Assembly (NCBI RefSeq): GCF_000299035.1
Contig: NZ_JH921518.1
Location: forward strand, 346,439-410,438
Reading direction: 5' to 3'
Length of the DNA stretch: 64,000 nucleotides
Origin: Bacillus bingmayongensis
GTDB taxonomy: Bacteria; Bacillota; Bacilli; Bacillales; Bacillaceae_G
Part shown: one piece after another, positions 36,537-45,692 of the stretch
Position numbering within the stretch: position 1 is the stretch's first letter
Layout: each line of letters starts with the position of its first letter
The notes under the pieces: generated by a model
Told to the model about the DNA's origin: nothing
The model's input: the letters and a program-made list of their open reading frames with translations, nothing else
Database searches by the model: none
Made by a program: the position numbers and the translations under genes

Positions 36537-38336
36537 CTACATACAAAGCGGATTAGCAAAATTTGTATATAAATACAATTTTGCTTGATCATGTATTCTC
36601 ATCGAAAATAATGCCTTAGTCTCAATAAAAGGTGCAAATATTGCTGCTCGTTGCTCTTCTGTTACATCTACCATAAACTCTTCCACCACAGCTGCAACAA
36701 TTCTCCATAACTCTTTTTCCTGTATATCATCAACTGCTCGAGCCAATGTAAATAGCAAATCCCCAAAATGATTTTGCAATACAGAATGAATAAACTTGTT
36801 ATATACTTCAGTCATATTCTCTGTAAATAATGCTGCTTCTTTCATAACCGAGAGGTCTATCAATTCCGCCAATTTCTCTTTATAAATTCTTACTCCACCA
36901 AGATCACGAATGAGAATACGTTGTACTTCACCATTTTTTGTCACAATAATAGAATTTTGCATATGTCCTTCTAGAGCAATCCCATATCGTAAAACAAGTT
37001 CTAATAATGGCAACATCACTTTCTCAGTGTAATGAGTAATATAATAGAATATCTCTTTTTTACCGATATCCTCTTTGTCAAAATATGTACGCATTATATC
37101 TAAAATGACAGGTTCATTTTCTTTTAATGGATTATTGGCTGTTAAACTTGCACCAACCCATAATAATTCTCCTTCTCTTCTATACTGATTGGGATCTTCC
37201 CGTAAAATAAATGCTAAATTACGTCCTAAATCCCTAGTATTCGGTTTAGAAAAATAGGCTCCTACTCGTTCCCTTACAACAACAATAGACTGCTCTAAAT
37301 TTTGTTCCTTTGTATAGATGCCATCTAATACTGTTGATAATAGTGGGCCATTTACTGTAATTTCTGGTGACACGGTACGAACTGCACTCGTTGCTTGCGC
37401 TCGCACTGGAAGTTTCACGTGATATGGTAATTTTAATACATTCATTGTTCGAAATGATAATGTTGCACGTGAAGATAGTTGATATGGCACTGGAATAATC
37501 CATCCCTCTTCTAACTCTGAACCATATTCTTCTTGTAATACATGTTCATACTGCCATGGGTGAATGAGAAATGGATAATAATCTTCCATTCTTTTTTCTT
37601 TATTTACAAGTAATGTGTGTACTGCTTCGTATAACTCTGGTGAATTTTCATATATAAGTGATTTCTGCATATGATCTCCCGTTACTTCAGCTACTTCTTT
37701 ATGAACGAGAAGAACATGTAACGGAACAACATGTTCAAATTCTGGTGCATACAACTTCACTTCTTCTCTTGATAAACCGAGTTTCGTTTTCGTAGATGGG
37801 TGAAGCGGATGTCCCTCAATAACAAGTGATTCCGTATAAGTAAGCTCATCAAATGGTATACATGTTTGTAAGACTTTTAACAATTGATATAAATTATTAG
37901 GCTTTGTTTTTGTTATAAACAAAACGTTTGTCTCTAATTGTTGTTTCACCCATTCTTGTTTCCGATCCCATGCTTCATATGCTAGCGCTAAATTGGTTAC
38001 ACTGTTTTCCAGTTCTTCTTGTAAAGACTGTGAAATATGGATACGAAAGAACGGAGCAACTTCTTCCCAAAACATTGACAATGAATCAATCCACCGTATA
38101 TGTCCACGAACTTTAAAACGAATTGGGAATATAAACTCGTATCGTTCAAACGCTCCCTCTTGTTTTACTTCTAACAATAATTCCACATCGTTCATACTAT
38201 CTACAATCTCTATGCCATGCTCATGTTTCAATATCGCACAGTTCTCTTGTAGCACTTTCTCCCGAATCAATGCATTGCAAAAACGATTTAAAATACTACG
38301 TTCTGCTTTTACTCTATTAACTTGTTTTCTTTGCAT
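36537..38336 (-). CDS. sfaB: NRPS-independent siderophore synthetase (IucA/IucC), SfaB-like
   Basis: 599 residues from ATG 38336 (GAAGGAA upstream), overlapping the exporter gene by 20 bp. IucA/IucC marks are VIEGHPLHPSTKTKLG, the ATP-binding SSRATLSFRTMNV and HPWQYEHVL near residue 265, and the C-terminal FhuF-like part with EGHMQNSIIV and LIRDLGGVRI. The family adenylates citrate and condenses it with an amine. By order and size it corresponds to SfaB, which adds the second citrate in staphyloferrin A. Product identity is inferred from synteny. Confidence 0.85.
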   Translation of the reverse strand: MQRKQVNRVKAERSILNRFCNALIREKVLQENCAILKHEHGIEIVDSMNDVELLLEVKQEGAFERYEFIFPIRFKVRGHIRWIDSLSMFWEEVAPFFRIHISQSLQEELENSVTNLALAYEAWDRKQEWVKQQLETNVLFITKTKPNNLYQLLKVLQTCIPFDELTYTESLVIEGHPLHPSTKTKLGLSREEVKLYAPEFEHVVPLHVLLVHKEVAEVTGDHMQKSLIYENSPELYEAVHTLLVNKEKRMEDYYPFLIHPWQYEHVLQEEYGSELEEGWIIPVPYQLSSRATLSFRTMNVLKLPYHVKLPVRAQATSAVRTVSPEITVNGPLLSTVLDGIYTKEQNLEQSIVVVRERVGAYFSKPNTRDLGRNLAFILREDPNQYRREGELLWVGASLTANNPLKENEPVILDIMRTYFDKEDIGKKEIFYYITHYTEKVMLPLLELVLRYGIALEGHMQNSIIVTKNGEVQRILIRDLGGVRIYKEKLAELIDLSVMKEAALFTENMTEVYNKFIHSVLQNHFGDLLFTLARAVDDIQEKELWRIVAAVVEEFMVDVTEEQRAAIFAPFIETKALFSMRIHDQAKLYLYTNFANPLCM

Positions 38337-39519
38337 GGACAAATTCCTTCACCTTTCCTTTTTGCTGTTTCAGTTTTATAAATTGAAATAATAACGGGAC
38401 CATACATACAACTCCCATTAAAATAAATGTTTGAGCAATACCAACATATTCAATGGAATAACTAACTAAAATAGAACCAAGTGGTATCATCCCTCGATCC
38501 ATCAGTACTACACTAAGCATAAGTCCCCTCTCTTCTTCACGGACATGATGCTGAAAATAGACACGGTTACTTGATCGTAATAACTGACCAAATAGACCAA
38601 TAGAAAATAAAAGAATAAAAAATACATATGTATTACTAACAATCAGTAGTGCTAAAGAAATTGAAAATGCAATTAAGCTAACATAATACAGACGTACTTC
38701 TGAAATATATGTCAATGCTTTTGGAAGAATCACAGTAGCTATAATCGCACCAATTGCAGCTGATGACATAGCGATTCCAAAAACTTCTGCTTTTCCCGTA
38801 AATTGCTTTGAAACAAGCGCTGGTAAAACCGATGTATAGGAAAAACCAAAAGCCATTGTAATAAGTGACATCACAAAGATATTTCTTCCCATTTTGTCAT
38901 AAGAAAAATAAGCAGCAATTTGTTCCCAACTCGCTTTTTTCTTTTCTTTTCGTTTTTTCATTGGTTGATCTTTCATTGGTATCACAAGAATCCAAGCAAT
39001 AAGTGAACAAACAGCCTGCATCATAAATGTTAATTCGATATGCCCTGCTGCAATAAGAAATCCTGCTAATGCCGGGCCAGTTGATCGACAAACATTCATG
39101 AAAAATGAATGCATGGAAATCAGTTTGCTAATTTGATTATTTGTATCAATATCTGAAAGAAGTGTATTTCGGTTTGGTGTTTCTAATGCACTAATGATCC
39201 CACGAATAAATGAAAAAAGTAAAAAAATAAAATATGAAGGAGTAACTAAAGCAACATAAACCGCAAGTAAAGTTGTCAATACAAATCCCCATAAGGAATA
39301 TGATTTCATTAATTTGACACGTGGATACAAATCACAAAGCTTTCCTGCATACACACTAAATAATACGATTGGAATGAGTCGTACAAAGTTTAACCATCCT
39401 AAATATGTCGCGCTATGGTACAAATCATAGACATACCAATTAATAGCAGTCATTCCGAGCCAATTCCCCATAAACAAAAAAAATGAACTACCAAAAAACA
39501 GTTTTCGAATAAGAATCAC
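38317..39519 (-). CDS. sfaA: MFS exporter, SfaA-like (probable siderophore efflux)
   Basis: About 400 residues with twelve hydrophobic segments and the MFS loop YAGKLCDLYPRVKLMKSYSL. Start is unsettled: the open frame reaches ATG 39582, but that codon has no ribosome binding site and would place the Fur-box-like sequence inside the gene. I use GTG 39519. An AGGTGATT site there would actually be best spaced for a rare ATT start at 39510. In the staphyloferrin A locus the first gene is the MFS exporter SfaA, followed by sfaB and sfaC, as here. Confidence 0.8.
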   Translation of the reverse strand: MILIRKLFFGSSFFLFMGNWLGMTAINWYVYDLYHSATYLGWLNFVRLIPIVLFSVYAGKLCDLYPRVKLMKSYSLWGFVLTTLLAVYVALVTPSYFIFLLFSFIRGIISALETPNRNTLLSDIDTNNQISKLISMHSFFMNVCRSTGPALAGFLIAAGHIELTFMMQAVCSLIAWILVIPMKDQPMKKRKEKKKASWEQIAAYFSYDKMGRNIFVMSLITMAFGFSYTSVLPALVSKQFTGKAEVFGIAMSSAAIGAIIATVILPKALTYISEVRLYYVSLIAFSISLALLIVSNTYVFFILLFSIGLFGQLLRSSNRVYFQHHVREEERGLMLSVVLMDRGMIPLGSILVSYSIEYVGIAQTFILMGVVCMVPLLFQFIKLKQQKGKVKEFVHAKKTS

Positions 39520-39560
39520 CTCGAATTTTTTGTTGCATTTTTTAATCCAATCTTTATAAT

Positions 39561-39575
39561 TGAAATTGATTATCA
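39561..39575. promoter_or_regulatory. Fur-box-like operator between sfaA and sfaD
   Basis: TGAAATTGATTATCA, two mismatches from the 7-1-7 consensus TGATAATNATTATCA, in the short divergent region of the two siderophore arms. It implies iron repression; binding is not demonstrated. Confidence 0.6.
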
Positions 39576-39647
39576 TCATCATTGTAAGGACAATATAAAA
39601 TATTCTCTCTTTTTTGTAAAGAGCTAAAATTGAGAAAGGTGGTTTCT

Positions 39648-41627
39648 ATGAACTTACACAGCATTCATTCATTTGAGGTAGAAGAACAAACATTATTTTC
39701 TTTTTTACAGCAAAACCATCCACCGCTACATGAAATATATAAACAAAATTTATATAAAGGTCGGAACGGTATATTAGAACGACTACTATCTTCTGTCATC
39801 CGAGAAAATATAAGCAATCTAATGGATACTGTGGTGACATTTCAAAGGTCAACTAAAACGTTTGTTTCTATTTCAGCGTACCGTTGTCCAGATTATTTAC
39901 TAGATTATATACATATACACCAGAAGAGTTTTGAAAAATCTTCCATAATACACGCTTTATATTTTAAGAATCAAGACTGCTACTTACTCGTACCAGTTCA
40001 ACAAGTGTATGCTTTCGAGCGTCCAATTGTAAACGGGCCATACATGCTCATATCACCATCTGAGCAAAAAGAAATTACACATCCAAACGAAGTATTAGCT
40101 TTAATTTTCCAAGAAGGTTGGGAAGGACTATCTTCTTATTTTCATATGTTCGAAGAGGATTTAGCTAATAGTGCTGCTAATTTATCGCTTGCCTATACAT
40201 TTCATGAACAGTCTACTGAGGTATCAACATTAGAAGCAGCTGCGCAAACAGATGATCATTATGCTTTTTTTGAACAGCTTGTTATTGAAGGACACCCTTG
40301 TCATCCTGGAGCAAAAATGCGAAAAGGTTTAAACCCTGAAGAAACAATTGCGTATTCAGCAGAGTTTAAAAATACGATTCCACTTCGATTTGTAGCCGTT
40401 CATAACAAAGAAGTAAGTACTGCGTTTATGAAATCACAAGATTGGAATCCTATCATCTTTTCGTTCGAGCCTGTACTGAAAGCCGAGGCTAAGGTTAGGC
40501 TAGATGATAGAATAGATGATTATCTTCTATTACCTATCCATCCTTGGCAAACGATTCATACATTGCAAGAGTTATACAAAACAGAAATTGAACAGAAAAA
40601 AATCATTATTTTTGATTATGAGGCGCCTTATGTAGCTGGTATGTCATTTCGTACCATTTTCCCAGCACAGTATGATACAAGAAGACCTCATTATAAGTTA
40701 ACAACGAATGTTCATTTAACAGGTGAAGTGCGAACCTTATCAGAACAAACGATTCATAACGGCCCACTGATGAGCAATATATTACAAAAAATTATGAAAG
40801 CAGATACAAGTATCGATGAAAGAAGATTTATTCCGATTATGGAACGTGCTGGCGCACATTTTCTCAGCACAAATGACTCTAATATAGATATGCAAACTTT
40901 GAGAAGTGAAAATCTTGCATGTGTCATTCGTGATAATGTGTACTCCTATATTAATAAAGACGAATGGGCTATTGTCGGTTCTGCTCTCGTTGCATCTGCA
41001 CACGGAGCGAATCAACCACTTATTGTTGAACTTATCGAACTATATAAAGTAAAGCATTGTCTACCATTACATGATGCAATCGTTTCATTTATTGAAAAAT
41101 ATGTAGCCAACGCTTTAACTGGATTTATTCCACTTATGGTGAAGTACGGAATTGGCTTAGAGGGCCACTTGCAAAATACAGTACCTGTCTTTAAAAAAGA
41201 TGGCACACCAGACCGACTTCTTGTTCGTGATTGGGAAGGCATTCGTGTTCACCGTGGTCGTTTACAACAGGCAGGGATTGACATTACAAACTTCCATCAC
41301 AAATCACGCATTTTAGTTGATGATGAAAAGAGTGTACGAAACAAGGTATTTTACTCCGTTATGCAAAATCACTTTGGAGAGTTATTTATTCATGTAAGCC
41401 GTTTCTATAACATAGACGAACAATTGCTTTGGAATATTGTAAAACGAGTCACAAAAAATATCTTTTTAGATTTACAACAAGACTCACACTATACAAAAAA
41501 CGCAACAACTGATTATGATATCTTCTTTGCAGAAAAGGTAGACTATAAAGCCCTGACGCTAATGCGAATGATGGGAGAAGCTCACTCCTATTTTTATGTA
41601 AAAGTCGATAATCCATTGTATAAATAA
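39648..41627 (+). CDS. sfaD: NRPS-independent siderophore synthetase (IucA/IucC), SfaD-like
   Basis: 659 residues from ATG 39648 (AAAGGTGG upstream; the frame opens at 39630). Family blocks: VIEGHPCHPGAKMRKGL near residue 215, HPWQTIHTLQEL, GMSFRTIFPAQ, and in the C-terminal part EGHLQNTVPV and LVRDWEGIRVHRGR. In Staphylococcus SfaD makes the first amide between D-ornithine and citrate, and its gene diverges from sfaABC exactly as here. The two synthetases are clearly paralogs. No siderophore ABC importer (HtsABC type) is in the window. Confidence 0.87.
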   Translation: MNLHSIHSFEVEEQTLFSFLQQNHPPLHEIYKQNLYKGRNGILERLLSSVIRENISNLMDTVVTFQRSTKTFVSISAYRCPDYLLDYIHIHQKSFEKSSIIHALYFKNQDCYLLVPVQQVYAFERPIVNGPYMLISPSEQKEITHPNEVLALIFQEGWEGLSSYFHMFEEDLANSAANLSLAYTFHEQSTEVSTLEAAAQTDDHYAFFEQLVIEGHPCHPGAKMRKGLNPEETIAYSAEFKNTIPLRFVAVHNKEVSTAFMKSQDWNPIIFSFEPVLKAEAKVRLDDRIDDYLLLPIHPWQTIHTLQELYKTEIEQKKIIIFDYEAPYVAGMSFRTIFPAQYDTRRPHYKLTTNVHLTGEVRTLSEQTIHNGPLMSNILQKIMKADTSIDERRFIPIMERAGAHFLSTNDSNIDMQTLRSENLACVIRDNVYSYINKDEWAIVGSALVASAHGANQPLIVELIELYKVKHCLPLHDAIVSFIEKYVANALTGFIPLMVKYGIGLEGHLQNTVPVFKKDGTPDRLLVRDWEGIRVHRGRLQQAGIDITNFHHKSRILVDDEKSVRNKVFYSVMQNHFGELFIHVSRFYNIDEQLLWNIVKRVTKNIFLDLQQDSHYTKNATTDYDIFFAEKVDYKALTLMRMMGEAHSYFYVKVDNPLYK

Positions 41628-41632
41628 CAAAA

Positions 41633-41672
41633 AACCCTTCTTTTCTCATTAGAGTGAAGAAGGATTTTCTTT
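41633..41672 (+). terminator. terminator of sfaD
   Basis: Imperfect stem aacccttcttttctc / gagtgaagaaggatt with a short loop and T-rich tail. Confidence 0.7.
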
Positions 41673-41674
41673 GC

Positions 41675-41785
41675 TTAATGTACGAGATCTTTCTTTTTAA
41701 AATCATACAGGCTTAATATGAGAAAAGGTATAAAATATATCAATAATATACCAACTCCTAAAAGGACACTGTCATGATTTAATAT
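41675..41785 (-). other. possible small membrane ORF without a canonical start
   Basis: A frame ending at 41675 encodes one long hydrophobic helix, VLLGVGILLIYFIPFLILSL, then YDFKKKDLVH. AGGAG lies just upstream, but the nearest codons are ATA and TTA, so the start codon may have been lost. It resembles a small membrane protein or a transporter tail. Confidence 0.35.
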
Positions 41786-41875
41786 ATTTCTCCTATTTCA
41801 AATTCAACTTATAACTTTCAAAAGTATCTTCCAAAAACATCGTCCTAAAATAATATGATTAGCTGCTTCACTTCA

Positions 41876-42766
41876 TCATTGCTGCAAAGCATCATACACA
41901 TATGGATCTTTTGGCTTTTCCGTTTTTTCTACTTTACTAACTTTTACAAGTGGAAACAGTACCCCTTTATACGTCGTTTCATCTAATGTCCCTGTAACTT
42001 TCACCCACGTCTCTTCTGGAAAAGTGTTTATTTCATTTCCAGAAACAATCATCCCCCAAACAGAAGCATCGGCAACACAACATGTAATGCCGTACCGAGC
42101 AACTACTATTTTATCCCCTTTCACTTCTTTATCATTATAGGTAAACCCTGTAAACGTAATTTGTTTTCCTTTAAACCCGAGAACGTCTTGACCAATTATA
42201 TTCATCGTTTGAATGTAATTTTTATCATCCACCTGTATGGTCTTTTGTTTTATTATGTTTCTTTCTAATTCTTCTGGTGACTGCTCTGATGCGGGAAGAT
42301 TTTGAATCGGTTCTTCTTCTTTGTCAACTAATAACTCCCTCCAATCGGGATTGACCTGTTTCGTTTGTGGTACTTTCTGCTCTACACTCTTTGCCTGTGC
42401 ACTCTGATTCATTCCTCTGTTTGATGCGAGACTACCATCAATCGTTACGTTCGAGAATAAAAATGCACTAACAATAGGAATAAGAAATAGGGAGTATAAC
42501 AGAAAAACACCCATTTTTGATTTCGGCGCTGTATGATGCTCACAACAATGACAGGCATTTTGTTTCTCTTTACCATTTTTCCATACTTGTAAACATCCAA
42601 GAAGAAGTGACACTGCAAATGCTACATATGTAAACTTTATCATTTTAGGTGCAATGAAGTGATCAATATTCCCTGTTACAAGAAGTTTAAATAAAAGCAT
42701 TGCAAAACCAATTAAAATGATGCCGCGAATGTAACTATGGAATTTTCTTTGTTCATGATTACGCAT
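41876..42766 (-). CDS. YcgQ/TIGR03943-type permease accessory protein
   Basis: 296 residues with about four N-terminal membrane segments. A cysteine/histidine cluster CHCCEHHTAP near residue 73 may bind metal, and a soluble C-terminal domain has GFTYNDKEVKGDKIVVARYG then ITCCVAD. The family occurs beside YcgR-type permeases. It is 16 bp downstream of that gene and shares the Zur-box region with the YciC gene, pointing to zinc metabolism. Confidence 0.8.
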   Translation of the reverse strand: MRNHEQRKFHSYIRGIILIGFAMLLFKLLVTGNIDHFIAPKMIKFTYVAFAVSLLLGCLQVWKNGKEKQNACHCCEHHTAPKSKMGVFLLYSLFLIPIVSAFLFSNVTIDGSLASNRGMNQSAQAKSVEQKVPQTKQVNPDWRELLVDKEEEPIQNLPASEQSPEELERNIIKQKTIQVDDKNYIQTMNIIGQDVLGFKGKQITFTGFTYNDKEVKGDKIVVARYGITCCVADASVWGMIVSGNEINTFPEETWVKVTGTLDETTYKGVLFPLVKVSKVEKTEKPKDPYVYDALQQ

Positions 42767-42782
42767 TTTTCTCCCTCCTTAA

Positions 42783-43781
42783 TCACATTGTCAGCTGAAC
42801 AACAATATACACAGTCATGATTACAATCCCAATAAACGCGAATACAAATTTCTTTTGGAAATAAGCAAATAACATAAATGTATTTTTAAAATCAAGCATT
42901 GGACCAAATACAAGGAATGAAAGAAGAGCTTTACTAGAAAATATATGACCAAACGATGCCGCAATAAAAGCATCTGCAGCTGAGCATAGAGATAAGACGT
43001 AACCAAATCCCATCATTACAAATGGTGAAAATACTTCACTATGTGCTACTGCGTCAAGAACATTTCGATCTAAAAATGTTTGAAATAAACTTGCCAAGCA
43101 TGCACCGATTAATAAATATTTTCCTGTATCAAAAAACTCATCAACTGTATGATTTACAACATCTTTCCAACTCTTTTTTTTCTTTTCATGTGCTGGAACT
43201 GTTGTATCCTTTAATACATTTTTTCCACGGTAACAGGAGTACACAATAAATCCAATGAGCAGCGCAACTAGAAAAGTGATACCAAAACGAGCATATACAA
43301 TCGATGGATTTGTTTGAAACGCATAAAAAGTAGACAAAAAAACAATTGGATTCATAATGGGGGCACTCACTAAAATGACAATCCCAACATGCAGTGGTAA
43401 TCCCTTTTGAATGAGCCTTCTTACAATAGGGATGATGACACATTCACACATTGGAAATATGATACCTACAAATGCTGCTGGTAGCATCATAACGATAGGT
43501 GACTTTGGTAATACCTTTTGAATCATATCTTCCGTCACAAATACTTGAATAATGGAAGAAACGATAACTCCTAATAAAATAAACGGTACTGCCTCAAAGA
43601 AAATACTTAAAAAAATTGTGTTTACGTTCAACCATTCTTTTGGAATACTTTTTTGTAAAACTGCTAGATTTGTAAAATCTACAAAAAATAATAAAAATAA
43701 AAATAGTACAATAAGAAGCGTACCGATTAACTCTTTTGAAATTCTAGTAAATACCAACTTTCTCGCCTCCATTTTATTCAT
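42783..43781 (-). CDS. YcgR-type (DUF318) permease
   Basis: 332 residues with eight to ten hydrophobic segments. Family patterns include FFEAVPFILLGVIVSSIIQVF, FPMCECVIIPIVRRL (Cys-x-Cys in the membrane) and CSAADAFIAASFG. Members are membrane permeases of unsettled substrate. Position next to two Zur boxes and opposite YciC suggests zinc or a related metal, or a low-zinc function. Confidence 0.8.
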   Translation of the reverse strand: MNKMEARKLVFTRISKELIGTLLIVLFLFLLFFVDFTNLAVLQKSIPKEWLNVNTIFLSIFFEAVPFILLGVIVSSIIQVFVTEDMIQKVLPKSPIVMMLPAAFVGIIFPMCECVIIPIVRRLIQKGLPLHVGIVILVSAPIMNPIVFLSTFYAFQTNPSIVYARFGITFLVALLIGFIVYSCYRGKNVLKDTTVPAHEKKKKSWKDVVNHTVDEFFDTGKYLLIGACLASLFQTFLDRNVLDAVAHSEVFSPFVMMGFGYVLSLCSAADAFIAASFGHIFSSKALLSFLVFGPMLDFKNTFMLFAYFQKKFVFAFIGIVIMTVYIVVQLTM

Positions 43782-43852
43782 ATTTAAGCGTATGCTTGTC
43801 CTCTTCTTCTATGACAATTTCCAAACATTTTTTATACTCTATTTCTATTCAC

Positions 43853-43873
43853 AAATCGTAATGATTATGATTT
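43853..43873. promoter_or_regulatory. Zur box 1
   Basis: AAATCGTAATGATTATGATTT, one mismatch from the Bacillus Zur consensus AAATCGTAATNATTACGATTT. It is nearer to the permease gene. Confidence 0.8.
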
Positions 43874-43906
43874 ATTGTTGATTTTCTTTTCAATGTCATT
43901 TATTAT

Positions 43907-43927
43907 AAAACGTAATGATTACGATTT
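43907..43927. promoter_or_regulatory. Zur box 2
   Basis: AAAACGTAATGATTACGATTT, one mismatch from the same consensus, 18 bp before the yciC start. Confidence 0.85.
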
Positions 43928-43944
43928 AACAGGAGGAATATACA

Positions 43945-45132
43945 ATGAAAAAAGTACCCATTACCGTTTTAAGTGGTTTTTTAGGTTCTGGAAAAACAAC
44001 ATTATTGAATCATATTTTGACAAATAGAGAGGGCTTAAAAGTAGCTGTCATTGTAAATGATATGAGCGAAGTAAATATTGATGCTGCTCTTGTGAAACAA
44101 GGAGGATTTTCCCGCACAGAAGAAAAGCTAGTAGAAATTCAAAACGGATGTATATGTTGTACACTTCGAGAAGATTTAATGATAGAAGTAAATCGTCTTG
44201 TAGATGCAGGTGATATTGACTACATTGTTATCGAATCTTCCGGCATTAGTGAGCCTATTCCTGTTGCACAAACATTTACGTATATAGATGAGGCACTAGG
44301 AATTGATTTAACGAGCAAATGTCGTCTCGATACGATGGTTACTGTAGTCGACGCAAATCGATTTTGGGATGACTTTGCCGCTGGGGAAAGTTTACTAGAT
44401 CGAAAGCAAGCAATTGATGAAACAGATACACGAGAAGTTATCGATCTACTAATTGATCAGATCGAATTTGCAAATGTTATTCTTTTGAACAAAGTGGATT
44501 TACTAGAGAAAGAAGATATTATGGAACTCCATCGTCTCTTACAAAAATTAAATCCTGGAGCAAAAATCATTGAATCTTCATTTAGTGTGGTTCCACTAAA
44601 TGAAATTTTAAATACAAATTTATTTAACTATGATGAAGCAAGTCAATCAGCTGGCTGGATTCAGGAATTAAATAGCGAACACCATACGCCAGAAACGGAA
44701 GAATACGGAATTGGTTCCTTTGTTTATCGTCGCAGACGTCCATATCATCCTATTCGTCTTATGAACTGGTTACAAAACTGGCCAGTAGATGTAGTAAGAG
44801 CGAAAGGGTTTTTCTGGCTCGCATCTCGTAACCACATGATGGGACTTCTGTCTCAAGCTGGTTCTTCTATTACCATTCAAGGAGCTGGTGAATGGATTGC
44901 TGCATTACCTGAAGCTGAGCAGCAGCAAATAATTGCAGAAGAACCAGAAGTTCTAAAAAATTGGGATAAGCAGTATGGAGATCGAATAACAGAACTAGTC
45001 TTTATTGGAGTTGAAATGGATCAATATGAAATTGAACGCTCTTTAGATACATGCTTATTAACCGATGACGAAATGAGGCAGGAGTGGGATGGTTTTGTTG
45101 ACCCAATTCCCCCTTTTACTGTTGTCTCATAA
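43945..45132 (+). CDS. yciC: YciC-type COG0523 GTPase, zinc metallochaperone
   Basis: 395 residues. P-loop [13 protein letters not shown] at 11-23, the metal-binding CxCC motif in [11 protein letters not shown] near residue 71, NKVDLL as the GTP-specificity motif, and a C-terminal CobW domain with [11 protein letters not shown]. YciC delivers zinc under zinc limitation in B. subtilis and is strongly repressed by Zur. The two Zur boxes upstream fit this. The ribosome binding site is AGGAGGAAT. Confidence 0.92.
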   Translation: MKKVPITVLSGFLGSGKTTLLNHILTNREGLKVAVIVNDMSEVNIDAALVKQGGFSRTEEKLVEIQNGCICCTLREDLMIEVNRLVDAGDIDYIVIESSGISEPIPVAQTFTYIDEALGIDLTSKCRLDTMVTVVDANRFWDDFAAGESLLDRKQAIDETDTREVIDLLIDQIEFANVILLNKVDLLEKEDIMELHRLLQKLNPGAKIIESSFSVVPLNEILNTNLFNYDEASQSAGWIQELNSEHHTPETEEYGIGSFVYRRRRPYHPIRLMNWLQNWPVDVVRAKGFFWLASRNHMMGLLSQAGSSITIQGAGEWIAALPEAEQQQIIAEEPEVLKNWDKQYGDRITELVFIGVEMDQYEIERSLDTCLLTDDEMRQEWDGFVDPIPPFTVVS

Positions 45133-45170
45133 TGCAAAGTTTTCAAGATTACTAACTATAAAATGATTTC

Positions 45171-45213
45171 AAAAACAAGATGGTCTCCTCAAAAGGTTAC
45201 CATCTTGTTTTTT
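45171..45213. terminator. bidirectional terminator after yciC
   Basis: Stem aaaaacaagatggt / accatcttgttttt between two convergent genes. Confidence 0.8.
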
Positions 45214-45216
45214 AGT

Positions 45217-45537
45217 TTATGATTTGGATTTATTAGACTTATTTATTACATTCCCCCATATAACCAGTACAATTGTACTTATAACAACAAAAATTCCATA
45301 ACCAATCCCTGCAGCATCACCAATTGCTTTTAATCCGAATGGAAGCAGTGCCGAAGTAATTCCTATTACATAACAAAAAACCCCCGATATTTTTGCAAGT
45401 TTTTCTTTATCCCCTACAAACGTCTCTTCTTGATATCCTGCAAGGAGAAATAACCGCTTTTTTATATGGATTTGGTACCCCAGAATAAGAATTAACATAC
45501 CTACAAGAAAACAGATTATAAATCCGCCGATCATCAA
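45217..45537 (-). CDS. DUF3784-type small membrane protein
   Basis: 106 residues with three hydrophobic segments (about 4-20, 48-68, 73-96) separated by the polar stretch LLAGYQEETFVGDKEKLAK, which is characteristic of DUF3784 proteins. Function unknown. Monocistronic, sharing a terminator with yciC. Confidence 0.75.
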   Translation of the reverse strand: MMIGGFIICFLVGMLILILGYQIHIKKRLFLLAGYQEETFVGDKEKLAKISGVFCYVIGITSALLPFGLKAIGDAAGIGYGIFVVISTIVLVIWGNVINKSNKSKS

Positions 45538-45692
45538 ACTCCTCCTTTACAATATTTTACCATAATCCATACCTATCACTTGTTTGTATTTAATATCAAA
45601 AAATTCTGTTTATTTTTAATATTACTCGTGATATATTACATATTGTATTCAATATTTTAATTAGATTTTCTTTTTGAAAGGAGGCCCCCGCT

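Noticed and set aside
35439-41627. Petrobactin (asb) biosynthesis cluster
   Set aside because: Only two IucA/IucC genes with a racemase and an MFS exporter are present; the other asb genes (AMP ligase, carrier protein, dehydroshikimate dehydratase) are absent.
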